Origin: a virus
Length of the DNA: 29,919 bases
IMG/VR virus record: IMGVR_UViG_3300036852_000055
Span: 1 to 29,919 of that record
Strand: one strand, 5' to 3'
Both the position numbers and the translations under genes were made by a program. Positions 1 to 6,513 of the stretch are shown one piece after another. Each line of letters starts with the position of its first letter. Within the stretch, counting starts at the first letter, position 1. The notes below the pieces were generated by a model. The model saw nothing but the letters and a program-made list of their open reading frames with translations, ran no database searches and was not told the origin of the DNA.

Positions 1-11
1 GATCCTTCGTC

Positions 12-128
12 ATGATTGCTGGCGTCCGACGGAAGGTCTGTCAGGCGCATTTGGACCAGGCCATCGAGGGCATGGCGAGTGAGTATGCGCATGAGTGCGC
101 ATACTGCCACACGGTCCAAGGTGTGTAG
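12..128 (+). CDS. CxxC mini-protein of the early operon
   Basis: A 38-residue frame opens at ATG 12 and stops at TAG 126-128. The frame is also open to base 3, so it could be the tail of a longer gene. ATG 12 is preferred because a TGA at 13-15 overlaps it (ATGA), and that TGA is exactly where the gene cut by the right end of the window would stop if the two ends are joined. The protein has a short helical first half (VRRKVCQAHLDQAIEGM) and a C-terminal ECAYCH pair that could bind a metal together with nearby His/Cys. No family is recognised. It matches the other tiny cysteine-containing proteins of the plus-strand operon. Confidence 0.5.
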   Translation: MIAGVRRKVCQAHLDQAIEGMASEYAHECAYCHTVQGV

Positions 129-170
129 GACGGCGAAGCCCAGAGGCTACCCCCAATGCGGAAGGGTGCT

Positions 171-890
171 ATGAGCGAGGAGGTGCAGCGGTTGACGCCA
201 GAACGATTAGCACAGATCAAAAAACATTTTAGCCTGAACCATAATGGCATGGCGGATGAGCTGTTACTAGAGAACGAGGGCCTCGCCAACCAGCTTGCCG
301 AAACCCGACTCTGTCTCAGCCTCGCTACGAAGGACCGAAACAATGCCACCGAGCGCGTCGAGCAGCTTGAGCGCCAGCTGGCCGAGGCGAACGAGAAACT
401 GGAGCATACCACGTGCGATCCTGCCGCGGCCTTAGAGGAGGCGCGGCAGCGACTTCAGCAATTTGAGATTCCCGTTGACGTGATCGTGACCATTGAGGCG
501 GATGGGCGCGTGACCATACCGGAAGCCACGTACCAACAGGCGCAGCGGCGGATCGCGGAGTTGGTTGAGACATTAAATCGCCAAGACGATGACCGTGAGA
601 ATTTACGAGATCATCTAGCAGAGTTAACCGCGCCGCAACCACACGGTCCCTATGTTGATGAGGAGCACGAGGAATGGTGTAATGGCTGTTTAGGTATCAA
701 GGTGAAGCAGGCCGAGGCCGAGCGGGACGCCCTACGCGAGCGGCTGGCCGCTGCCGAGAAATTGATTACCGCGCTCCAGGGCCTGCTCAACGTCTATCGG
801 TGCGGTGATGTGGCGAGAGGCGGCGGCGCGAGTGCAGAGGAGGCCGTGGAAACAGCCCAGCGTCGCTATGACGAGGCCATCCATGACTGA
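171..890 (+). CDS. Coiled-coil early protein, function unknown
   Basis: This frame encodes 239 residues from ATG 171. An ATG 15 bases upstream (156) is in frame, but 171 is preferred because GGAAGG lies about five bases before it. Residues 30-100 and 125-210 are rich in Glu, Gln, Arg, Leu and Ala with heptad-like spacing (LANQLAETRL, VEQLERQLAEANEKLE, AERDALRERLAAAEKL), so two long coiled-coil segments are expected. They are separated by a short beta-type stretch (VDVIVTIEADGRVTIP) that looks like a small folded insert. A CNGC pair sits near residue 170. There is no signal peptide or membrane segment. The stop overlaps the next start by eight bases, so the two are co-translated. No enzyme family is recognised. 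Confidence 0.7.
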   Translation: MSEEVQRLTPERLAQIKKHFSLNHNGMADELLLENEGLANQLAETRLCLSLATKDRNNATERVEQLERQLAEANEKLEHTTCDPAAALEEARQRLQQFEIPVDVIVTIEADGRVTIPEATYQQAQRRIAELVETLNRQDDDRENLRDHLAELTAPQPHGPYVDEEHEEWCNGCLGIKVKQAEAERDALRERLAAAEKLITALQGLLNVYRCGDVARGGGASAEEAVETAQRRYDEAIHD

Positions 891-1218
891 TGAACAAATA
901 GCGGAGATGATCTATCAGGCCGTCCACCCTCGGCGGTCATGGAAGTTGAAACAGGCGCATACAAAAGGGGAGTATCTCAAGATTGCGAAATGGCATTGCG
1001 CGCGGCTGGCCGAAGTCACGGCGGCGCTGAATCACACGGTGCAGACACTCCGTCTCGTCCACGACAACTTTCTCATTCTCGCCAATGAAGGTATTCCGCC
1101 TGGCAAGCCTAGAGACTTCTTCACTGAGATACAAATGGCTATTATCGAGGCAGAGGCGGCGGTGAGTGCCGCAGTCAAGATCGCCGCCGCGATCCGCGCC
1201 GCACCATCAGCACCATGA
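883..1218 (+). CDS. Small helical early protein, unknown
   Basis: This gene encodes 111 residues from ATG 883, which overlaps the end of the preceding gene. The frame is open to 805, but the upstream part lies entirely inside that gene and has no ribosome site of its own. The protein is mostly helical: MTDEQIAEMIYQAV at the start, a basic middle (RRSWKLKQAHTKGEYLKIAKWH), and an Ala/Ile/Glu-rich C-terminal helix. No catalytic motif, signal peptide or membrane span is visible. The stop TGA at 1216-1218 overlaps the ATG at 1215 of a tiny downstream frame. No family is recognised; an early host-interaction role is only a guess from position. Confidence 0.65.
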   Translation: MTDEQIAEMIYQAVHPRRSWKLKQAHTKGEYLKIAKWHCARLAEVTAALNHTVQTLRLVHDNFLILANEGIPPGKPRDFFTEIQMAIIEAEAAVSAAVKIAAAIRAAPSAP

Positions 1219-1289
1219 CCCAGCGCCTCTGCTCGCAACTGGCTCAGGCGCAGTGCGGAGATGAAGGGACGAGGAGACTTCCAGAATGA
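1215..1289 (+). CDS. Possible 24-residue micro-ORF bridging two genes
   Basis: ATG 1215 overlaps the previous stop (ATGA), and the TGA at 1287-1289 overlaps the ATG at 1286 of the next gene (ATGA again). It therefore tiles the gap between two genes exactly. The peptide is 24 residues (MTQRLCSQLAQAQCGDEGTR then RLPE) with two cysteines. Either it is a real micro-protein or it is a translated spacer that carries ribosomes to the next gene. Its shortness makes coding status uncertain. Confidence 0.35.
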   Translation: MTQRLCSQLAQAQCGDEGTRRLPE

Positions 1290-1414
1290 GCAAGATTCTC
1301 TGTTTCTTTGGATGGCATAGGCTGGTCGTGACCGACCAGTACCTAACTACCGGAAAAGTACAATGCAAGTTTTGTAAACGTGAATTTCTCACTTGGTTTG
1401 GTGTTCCACTCTAA
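1286..1414 (+). CDS. Zinc-ribbon-like phage mini-protein
   Basis: This is a 42-residue protein that begins MSKILCFFGWHRLVV and ends CKFCKREFLTWFGVPL. GAGGAG lies upstream of ATG 1286 with usual spacing. The pattern of a short N-terminal ILCFFGWH stretch followed by a CxxCK pair resembles the small phage and prophage zinc-ribbon proteins grouped near DUF1660; the assignment is by pattern only. Cys6, His11 and the CxxC would make one zinc site. It lies in the early operon and partly overlaps the micro-ORF before it. Its role is unknown. Confidence 0.6.
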   Translation: MSKILCFFGWHRLVVTDQYLTTGKVQCKFCKREFLTWFGVPL

Positions 1415-1476
1415 ACGTGATCGAGTGGTTCGGAAGACGCTTCATTCAGCAAATGGAGACAGGCGTATGAGGGTCC

Positions 1477-1653
1477 ATGAGCAGCACAGTACCAGAACGC
1501 ATAGGTGATTGTTGGTTCTGTGGCTATCCTGTTTGGCTGGGCGTTAGTCACCACTGCCCAACGGCACCAAAACCACGGGTGATTGTGGATTGTACGTGTC
1601 AGAAGATTGAAGAAGCTATAAAGAACGCGCGGGGCGAGCGGAAGGAGGGTTAA
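1477..1653 (+). CDS. Cysteine-rich mini-protein at operon end
   Basis: This gene encodes 58 residues from ATG 1477, with GAGGG just upstream at tight spacing. It contains CWFC (residues 12-15), a HHC group near residue 27 and CTC (39-41), a plausible small zinc-binding fold. The C-terminus is a charged helix (CQKIEEAIKNARGERKEG). It is the last plus-strand gene: its TAA at 1651-1653 is directly followed by the TTA stop of the opposing late operon, so the two operons converge with no gap. No family is recognised. Confidence 0.6.
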   Translation: MSSTVPERIGDCWFCGYPVWLGVSHHCPTAPKPRVIVDCTCQKIEEAIKNARGERKEG

Positions 1654-1911
1654 TTACGTTTTAGGATCGCTGTCTTTACTGCCTAGCACCGCTTCCTGCC
1701 AATCCATGAAACAGTGGCCCATCTCATGCGCGAAGTCGGCGAGGCGTTGTTTCCGGTTCCGGTTGACCCGCAAGTAGATCGTCCGCTCCTCCACGACCCA
1801 CGACGCGAGACAGGCCGACCCGAACTCCTCCTCGAAATCCTCGTCATTCAGCAGGACCACCTTCGCGGTGTAGCCGGGGAACCGGACGGTCTTCGGGATG
1901 CAATACCGCAA
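1654..1911 (-). CDS. Small zincin-like protein with HEMGH motif
   Basis: This is an 85-residue protein read from a TTG start at 1911. AGGAG lies seven bases upstream, inside the last codons of the upstream HNH gene, and no ATG is available in the frame. Residues 55-70 read QRLADFAHEMGHCFMD: His62, Glu63 and His66 form the HExxH zinc-protease motif, in the helix setting seen in IrrE/ImmA-like and SprT-like metallopeptidases. The protein is shorter than those families, and no third zinc ligand can be named with confidence. It is the last gene of the late operon. It might be a small peptidase acting on a host or phage regulator; this is inference. Confidence 0.6.
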   Translation of the reverse strand: MRYCIPKTVRFPGYTAKVVLLNDEDFEEEFGSACLASWVVEERTIYLRVNRNRKQRLADFAHEMGHCFMDWQEAVLGSKDSDPKT

Positions 1912-1915
1912 AGGG

Positions 1916-2251
1916 TTACTCCTCGTCGATAAAACGGCGGTGTTCTTTGTTCTCTATTCGTTTAATCCAGTTACAATTGGCACACAACAATTGGTATTTT
2001 CCTGTCGTATCTTTTAATATGTGCCGATAATATCCGCTTGGGCTTGAGCTGTGTTGCAGTCGATCATAGCGCCCGTTTCCATGAACATGATCTACTTGAA
2101 GCGCTCTAGAATCTGCAAAGCCGCATCTAATACACGCTCCTCCAAGAAAACCTAGCACAGCGGCACGCAATCGTATTCGATATCTTTTCGCGGCTAATCG
2201 ACCGTTCTTTGCACGCCACTCTATGTTATATTTTCGTCTGTCAAACGGCAT
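1916..2251 (-). CDS. HNH endonuclease, probable homing type
   Basis: This is a 111-residue protein starting at ATG 2251. A basic N-terminus (MPFDRRKYNIEWRAKNGRLA) is followed by a zinc-ribbon HNH core: Cys40-x2-Cys43, Asp54-His55 in the metal-binding strand, and Cys90-x2-Cys93 in LLCANCN. This is the standard layout of free-standing phage HNH endonucleases, which nick or cut DNA and spread by homing. The coding sequence is visibly richer in A and T than the virion genes, which fits recent arrival. It shares a Cys-Ile-x-Cys-Gly / Arg-Ala-Leu / Asp-His pattern with the second HNH gene at 3122-3529. Target site unknown. Confidence 0.85.
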   Translation of the reverse strand: MPFDRRKYNIEWRAKNGRLAAKRYRIRLRAAVLGFLGGACIRCGFADSRALQVDHVHGNGRYDRLQHSSSPSGYYRHILKDTTGKYQLLCANCNWIKRIENKEHRRFIDEE

Positions 2252-2253
2252 GG

Positions 2254-2616
2254 CTAGATGTGGCCTCGGATATAGATAAAAGCTGGACTGGAGTAATCCT
2301 TACCGTCGTCGTCGTACCACTCGGCCTGACTGTGCCCGTAGGTGTACCGGAGCCAGCCCTTGTGGAACCCCACCGGCACGGCGAGCATCACAGTGTGGTG
2401 TGGGAGTTCGAGATAGACCCACTGGCCGGTCTCGTCGAGGTCCGCGCCCCATTCAACCGAACACAGCGTCCCGGAGGGTTCAACCGTCTTCCCGTCATGG
2501 TTGATAACATAGGTGCAGGAGTCTACAGTTTCGACGGTATGATATTTCGCGTTAATGGCTTGTGAGGGGATTAGCGTGAAATAGAGTACAAGCCAGACTA
2601 GAACGTGCTGCCACAC
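2254..2616 (-). CDS. Putative secreted protein of the lysis region
   Basis: This is a 120-residue frame with a GTG start at 2616. The N-terminus MWQHVLVWLVLYFTLIPSQA is hydrophobic and ends in an Ala-type cleavage site, so it looks like a signal peptide or single membrane anchor. The mature part is rich in aromatic residues, beta-strand-like and holds two cysteines (near residues 34 and 52) that could form a disulfide. It sits just downstream of the holin in a late operon, so a periplasmic role in lysis or in blocking superinfection is possible but not shown. No family is recognised. The start is uncertain because the upstream purine stretch (GGAAGGGA) is farther away than usual. Confidence 0.55.
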   Translation of the reverse strand: MWQHVLVWLVLYFTLIPSQAINAKYHTVETVDSCTYVINHDGKTVEPSGTLCSVEWGADLDETGQWVYLELPHHTVMLAVPVGFHKGWLRYTYGHSQAEWYDDDGKDYSSPAFIYIRGHI

Positions 2617-2657
2617 GATTCATAGCGTCCCTTCCCTGCCGTTCACCATTTGCAATT

Positions 2658-2691
2658 ACTAATCTGCTACTAAGGAACACTAAATTAGTAA
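2658..2691 (+). repeat. Phased ACTAA repeats with an inverted copy
   Basis: ACTAA occurs at 2658, 2669 and 2679, spaced 11 and 10 bases (one helical turn), and is followed by the inverted copy TTAGT at 2685. TTACTAAT (2656-2663) and ATTAGTAA (2684-2691) form an 8-bp inverted repeat. The patch is A/T-rich in a G/C-rich genome and lies in the only sizeable gap of the lysis operon. It may be a protein-binding site; chance cannot be excluded. Confidence 0.4.
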
Positions 2692-2714
2692 AAGCCGTGG
2701 CTCTCCGTACAGTG

Positions 2715-3134
2715 TTACTTGCCATTGCCGTTGCCTTCTTTACGTCCTAACCATTGTGTGACAATCTTTTCGCCCCCGCGTGTCGCGGACCAGATACCGG
2801 CCACCACGCAGAAGGCGTAGAAGGCATGGTCGGCGTTGGCGTTGCCGGTGATCTCCGCGTACTGCCAGCCCAGGAACGTCAACCAGGACATCGCTGGACG
2901 CGACCGGCGCACGAACCAGTCCTCGGACGTGAGCGCCACCTTTTCCAGATCAGAACGGGCCTTGTCGAACTCGGCCTGGGCCTGGACAAGGGCGAGGATG
3001 ACCGGCTGGAACGCCATCAGGATCGTCGCCTGCCCGCGCAATCTTTCATCGTCGCTGGTGAAAAGTTTATCCAGCCCGCCGAAGACCTGCTCCAAGGCGT
3101 TACCAATAATTGGAACTGCGGCTAAAAACGACAA
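2715..3134 (-). CDS. Holin, three-transmembrane phage type
   Basis: This is a 139-residue protein from ATG 3134. It has an N-terminal hydrophobic segment (FLAAVPIIGNALEQVF), a long charged helix rich in Asp, Glu and Lys (residues 50-75), then an RRSRPAMSWLTFLGW segment and a C-terminal span (AFYAFCVVAGIWSA) before a basic tail ending in KEGNGNGK. The Arg-Arg-x-Arg-Pro-x-Met-x-Trp signature with flanking hydrophobic segments is typical of the Holin_3TM family, which makes holes in the inner membrane to release the endolysin. It lies downstream of the endolysin gene and overlaps the end of an HNH gene by 13 bases, so that gene is inserted within the cassette. The assignment is by pattern; the location fits well. 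Confidence 0.75.
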   Translation of the reverse strand: MSFLAAVPIIGNALEQVFGGLDKLFTSDDERLRGQATILMAFQPVILALVQAQAEFDKARSDLEKVALTSEDWFVRRSRPAMSWLTFLGWQYAEITGNANADHAFYAFCVVAGIWSATRGGEKIVTQWLGRKEGNGNGK

Positions 3135-3529
3135 GTGACCACTTTCTCTCGTCTGACCAGTTCCTTAACTAGATTACAGTTTGCGCATAATGTCTGATAT
3201 CCAGATGGATAACCGCGTTGCTGCAATTGACGATAAAACATAAAACCACCTAGTCTGCCGTTCGTTCTGCGTTGTTCAGCGCCGTCGTCTTGTATGTGGT
3301 CTAAAGTTAAGGCTCGTATATCCGAATGCCCACAGGTAATGCACTTAGCAACTGAAGAACCTGAATAGTGTGCTAGGACTTCAGCTTTGATAGCCCGCCT
3401 AGCAAGGAACTTCTTCTGGCTGTACTGTGTGTTTGTAACCTTGTTCCGTGCGGAAACGCGGTCTGGATGTCTATCTCGGTACCGCTTACTGGCGCTACAC
3501 CAAGATTCTCGCTGGGACAGGAAGCTCAT
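3122..3529 (-). CDS. HNH endonuclease within the lysis cassette
   Basis: This gene encodes 135 residues from ATG 3529, which overlaps the TGA of the upstream gene (ATGA). An in-frame ATG at 3559 lies inside that gene and is less likely. A basic N-terminal helix (KRYRDRHPDRVSARNK) precedes the HNH core: Cys63-x2-Cys66, Asp77-His78, and Cys115-x2-Cys118 in LCANCN. The motif order and spacing match the HNH gene at 1916-2251, so the two are probably related copies. Its tail overlaps the holin start by 13 bases. It probably spreads by homing and is not needed for virion assembly. The base composition is more A/T-rich than the flanks. Confidence 0.85.
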   Translation of the reverse strand: MSFLSQRESWCSASKRYRDRHPDRVSARNKVTNTQYSQKKFLARRAIKAEVLAHYSGSSVAKCITCGHSDIRALTLDHIQDDGAEQRRTNGRLGGFMFYRQLQQRGYPSGYQTLCANCNLVKELVRREKVVTCRF

Positions 3530-3732
3530 TTTCCGCTCCACCACGTCCAGATGCCCCATGCAGCGGACGTGAACATCATTCCCGCGTATCCCAGCCCCTT
3601 CGCATAGGCGATGTCCTTCTCGTTCTGCCGGACACGCCCATTGATGTTTTTGGTTGTCTGCTCGATACGGGCCAGCGAGTCATCTTGGTTCTGCAAGCGG
3701 CCCATGAGTAGCTGGAACTCCTGCGGACTCAT
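3526..3732 (-). CDS. XhlA-like small membrane protein
   Basis: This 68-residue protein has an N-terminal amphipathic, coiled-coil-like part (EFQLLMGRLQNQDDSLARIE, then QTTKNINGRVRQNEKDI). It ends in one hydrophobic, tryptophan-rich segment (YAGMMFTSAAWGIWTWW) and a short Ser-Gly-Lys tail. A coiled coil followed by a single C-terminal membrane span at about 70 residues is the layout of haemolysin XhlA-type phage lysis proteins, which help holin or endolysin at the membrane. This is a pattern match only. The start overlaps the stop of the upstream gene (ATGA), and the end overlaps the HNH start the same way. Confidence 0.55.
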   Translation of the reverse strand: MSPQEFQLLMGRLQNQDDSLARIEQTTKNINGRVRQNEKDIAYAKGLGYAGMMFTSAAWGIWTWWSGK

Positions 3733-3923
3733 AGCACACCTTCCAGTTCCCAGATGGCGAGAATGGCGACCGTACTCCCGTTGGTCGTGGCCGTGATGAT
3801 CTGGGTCAGCTTCCAGCCATCCGCCTTGCGCGTCGTGAACTCGGTTTGCAAGTTGGTGGCGATCTGGGTCAGCGTCCCGGAGTGCGTCGTCAGTTCTTGG
3901 TTGAAGATGCGTCGGTCGGCCAT
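3729..3923 (-). CDS. Small hypothetical protein of the lysis cassette
   Basis: This gene encodes 64 residues from ATG 3923, one base after the TAA of the endolysin gene (TAACATG). The C-terminal half (KADGWKLTQIITATTNGSTV, then AILAIWE) reads like a small alternating beta-strand unit, loosely like the one in DUF4177-type proteins; that resemblance is weak. There is no signal peptide or clear membrane span. Its position between endolysin and the XhlA-like protein suggests a lysis accessory role, but no function can be assigned. Confidence 0.55.
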   Translation of the reverse strand: MADRRIFNQELTTHSGTLTQIATNLQTEFTTRKADGWKLTQIITATTNGSTVAILAIWELEGVL

Positions 3924-3924
3924 G

Positions 3925-4257
3925 TTATCCTTTTACGTCGTAGGTCCAGATGACGGGACTGGGCAAGGTAGAAGAACGGTCTAGGTGGATGAACGTCTTG
4001 GCGACCCCGATCCGCTTGAATCCACACTCGATGGCGCGGTAGACGATGGCGTAGCGTTGATACCCATTCGACACGGCGATGTCAGCCGCTTTGCACGGCT
4101 CCTCGGTGTGGGCACTGTCCCGTACGCCGCCCACGTCGAGGTTGTGCTCCGCGTCTCGCTTGCCGCTGTTGACGTTCAGTGCAAAGCCAAGGTCGTGTTC
4201 GAGTTCTTGGAGTTCTGCCTGGAACGCCTGATCGAGCTTATGGTAGTCGCCAGTCAT
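3925..4257 (-). CDS. Endolysin, M15-type peptidase
   Basis: This is a 110-residue protein from ATG 4257. It carries the zinc-peptidase signature of the M15 family (D,D-carboxypeptidase / L-Ala-D-Glu endopeptidase type): SGKR at 31-34, His50 and Asp59 in SAHTEEPCKAADI, and His91-x-Asp93 in FIHLD. These are the usual metal and catalytic residues. It would cut the peptide part of peptidoglycan at the end of infection. It is a single compact domain with no signal peptide, so it depends on a holin, which is encoded about 800 bases downstream. It follows the tail spike gene by 24 bases, a common place for lysis genes in podoviruses. Confidence 0.85.
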   Translation of the reverse strand: MTGDYHKLDQAFQAELQELEHDLGFALNVNSGKRDAEHNLDVGGVRDSAHTEEPCKAADIAVSNGYQRYAIVYRAIECGFKRIGVAKTFIHLDRSSTLPSPVIWTYDVKG

Positions 4258-4281
4258 ATCATCTCACTCATGCCGCGTCAG

Positions 4282-6504
4282 CTAATTCGGCACGTCCACA
4301 CCAGTTTGGCCGATTTGCACCCAATTTGTTCCGTTATATTTGAAGTCTATTGAGCGGCTAAACCCATTAGCCGGTTGAGTCCACGCCGAGGCTTTATAGA
4401 GCGTGTCAAAAGTGAGGACCCCAAGCGCCCCTCCAGACGTGTTGCGAATCGTGATCGTGATCCGCTGACCATCAGTCGCATTGGTCGGGTTTGCTACAGT
4501 AAACGCAACGCCATCCGTGGCTGTCACATCAAATTCATTACCCAAGGAGGTGTCGATGGCGACAGATGCCCCATACGTTGGGGCTGTACGGGACAACAGA
4601 AAAGATGGTAATCCGCTCGTAGAATTGCCTGGCCAGAGACGGAGACCGCGAGAGTTCCCGGCATTGATCTGCAAGGCACTCACCAAGGCAACCCAGGCAT
4701 CTTGCGGGTCTGAAGCGCCGCCAAGCCCCAGTTTACTATTCACTGAGAACAAACTCGTTTTGGCGTCCACGTTGGCAAGCTGAGGCCCTATGTTGCTTCC
4801 CCAATAGACTCCAAGGTCTACGATGAGAAGCCGTCCGGCTCCGGCGACAGGGTTGCTCGTTCGAACGAGTCCTTGGAAACTGCCGCCGACGAGAACGAGC
4901 CTCCCCTCAGCACTGATATCGAACGTATCATTGGCTACATTGATGTTATCAGTCAGTCCGATGAGCACGGCATTGAGCCTACCCACGCTAGTCATATTGA
5001 AAAACTCAGTGCTATCCTCACCTCCCCAAACTCCTAGACCATAGAGGCTTGCTGTGCCTCCAGCGGATAGACCAATGTTGATGTCTTTGGTGTTGCCACT
5101 AAAAATCACGCCAGTCATTTGTACCGGTCCTGGGGCGATGTTCTGAAATGTCAGCCCATTAGTATGTCCTGTCACAGTCACCGCGTTGAGTGTGTGGAAG
5201 GAGGAAAACTTCGTCTGGAAGATGATGCCATGCGTCCCGTCCCGCAATTCCAGGTTTTCAAGGTAGGCTTGCGTCACATTCCAATTACCAGCATCACCAG
5301 AATCGTTCCCCAGCACAATGTCTGCTTCGGTCACGTTCCGAATGAGCATGTTTTTTATCGTCGGCCAGTTCGCATTGATATTTCCCGGCACGACACCCGC
5401 TACATAGATGCCGCGTGTGGCCGTGCCTCCGCCGTCTAGCGTGCCCCCATCGAAGGTGATACGGTCAGCATTGAACCGAAACATGGGACTCGCGCCACCT
5501 GTCCACTTGAAATAAGTATCACGGCCTGCACGTAACGTCGTTTTCTGATTGTCTAACTGAACTGTGGATGAGAAACCAAAGACCCCATTGCTAAAGTTAA
5601 CTCCTCCTGCCCCGATGGTAATGGTCGGTCCAGTGCTGGATGTAGGAATGGCATTTACAAAGGATGTCCAGCCAGTCCACGGATCAGCATTTGTGCCAGT
5701 GCCGCCGGTGACAAACCAATTCGCCAGAATCTCATCCTGATTGTTAATCTTAACCGTCCCACTCCCACTGAAAACCTGCCGTGGCGGGGCGATGAGCGGG
5801 CCGTTGATCGTCACCGTCACGCCGCTGTTGATGGAGAGCTGGCCTTGCCCCACAAACCATAATGTGAGCGTGGAAGGCACTGTGACATTTCCAGCGACGA
5901 CTTTACTTGAGCCAATTAGAAGTGTTTTGACAAGGCTGCCTTGTGCCGCCACCGCTGCAGCAAAATCCGTATAGGCATCTACATCTACAACACTATCAAA
6001 ACCCACTCCTTCCGGCGTTGCTGATGCTGTAGAAATCAGCGCAGAGGCGATTGGTTCTCCATTAGCGTCAAACGCCAGAAACTTGGACGCACGGGTGGCT
6101 TTGGCGGGGAGGCGAGCGATGTCCGCGCTGTCGCCGACCGGCTGGCGTATGGTCCGGTTCATCTCCGTCGTCAACTGCTGTCCCTGCATGGTGCCGAGGT
6201 CGTGGTCCTTCTCGTTGGTCTTCGCCGGGAACGCGCCTGCGATGGAGTACGTGGTTAGCTGGGTGTTTGGGACGACGCGCTGGCAGATGACCTGCACGCC
6301 GCTCCCAGGCGCGGTCGTGAACGTCACCGTGGCTCCAGCGGCGTTATTCAACCCGCTCACCGTGTAGCCCGTGACTTGGAGCACGGTCGCCAGGTAGACC
6401 TCTACATGCGTCGAGGCATACACGAGGCAGTTGGTCATGGGGAACGCGGTCTGGGCTCCGTTGCCCGTGAATACGAACCGCGTGGTGGTATTAGAAACAG
6501 ACAC
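4282..6504 (-). CDS. Tail spike/fiber with T7 gp17-like N-terminus
   Basis: This 740-residue protein has a GTG start at 6504 with AGGAGG upstream. Residues 1-145 resemble the virion-binding head of T7 gp17: FVFTGNGAQTAFPMT, PGSGVQVICQRVVPNTQ, then ATRASKFLAFDANGEPIA. Residues 180-600 are rich in Gly, Thr, Val and Asn with repeated short strands (TLTLWFVGQGQLSINSG, IRNVTEADIVLGN), as expected for a right-handed parallel beta-helix of the pectate-lyase type. The last 70 residues (ITIRNTSGGALGVLTFD ... DFKYNGTNWVQIGQ) look like a C-terminal cap seen in phage spikes. It should bind, and may degrade, the host surface polymer, but no catalytic residues can be named. The distal part is more A/T-rich than the head genes, as is usual for exchangeable receptor-binding parts. 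Confidence 0.85.
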   Translation of the reverse strand: MSVSNTTTRFVFTGNGAQTAFPMTNCLVYASTHVEVYLATVLQVTGYTVSGLNNAAGATVTFTTAPGSGVQVICQRVVPNTQLTTYSIAGAFPAKTNEKDHDLGTMQGQQLTTEMNRTIRQPVGDSADIARLPAKATRASKFLAFDANGEPIASALISTASATPEGVGFDSVVDVDAYTDFAAAVAAQGSLVKTLLIGSSKVVAGNVTVPSTLTLWFVGQGQLSINSGVTVTINGPLIAPPRQVFSGSGTVKINNQDEILANWFVTGGTGTNADPWTGWTSFVNAIPTSSTGPTITIGAGGVNFSNGVFGFSSTVQLDNQKTTLRAGRDTYFKWTGGASPMFRFNADRITFDGGTLDGGGTATRGIYVAGVVPGNINANWPTIKNMLIRNVTEADIVLGNDSGDAGNWNVTQAYLENLELRDGTHGIIFQTKFSSFHTLNAVTVTGHTNGLTFQNIAPGPVQMTGVIFSGNTKDINIGLSAGGTASLYGLGVWGGEDSTEFFNMTSVGRLNAVLIGLTDNINVANDTFDISAEGRLVLVGGSFQGLVRTSNPVAGAGRLLIVDLGVYWGSNIGPQLANVDAKTSLFSVNSKLGLGGASDPQDAWVALVSALQINAGNSRGLRLWPGNSTSGLPSFLLSRTAPTYGASVAIDTSLGNEFDVTATDGVAFTVANPTNATDGQRITITIRNTSGGALGVLTFDTLYKASAWTQPANGFSRSIDFKYNGTNWVQIGQTGVDVPN

Positions 6505-6513
6505 GTTATCCTC

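Noticed and set aside
1417-1470. A 17-codon GTG-started frame between two small genes
   Set aside because: Too short, with no clear ribosome site; only its overlap with a downstream ATG favours it, and that ATG frame ends after 13 codons.
1640-1670. Bidirectional terminator at the operon convergence
   Set aside because: The stop codons abut and no stem with a T-run is visible on either strand within the flanking genes.
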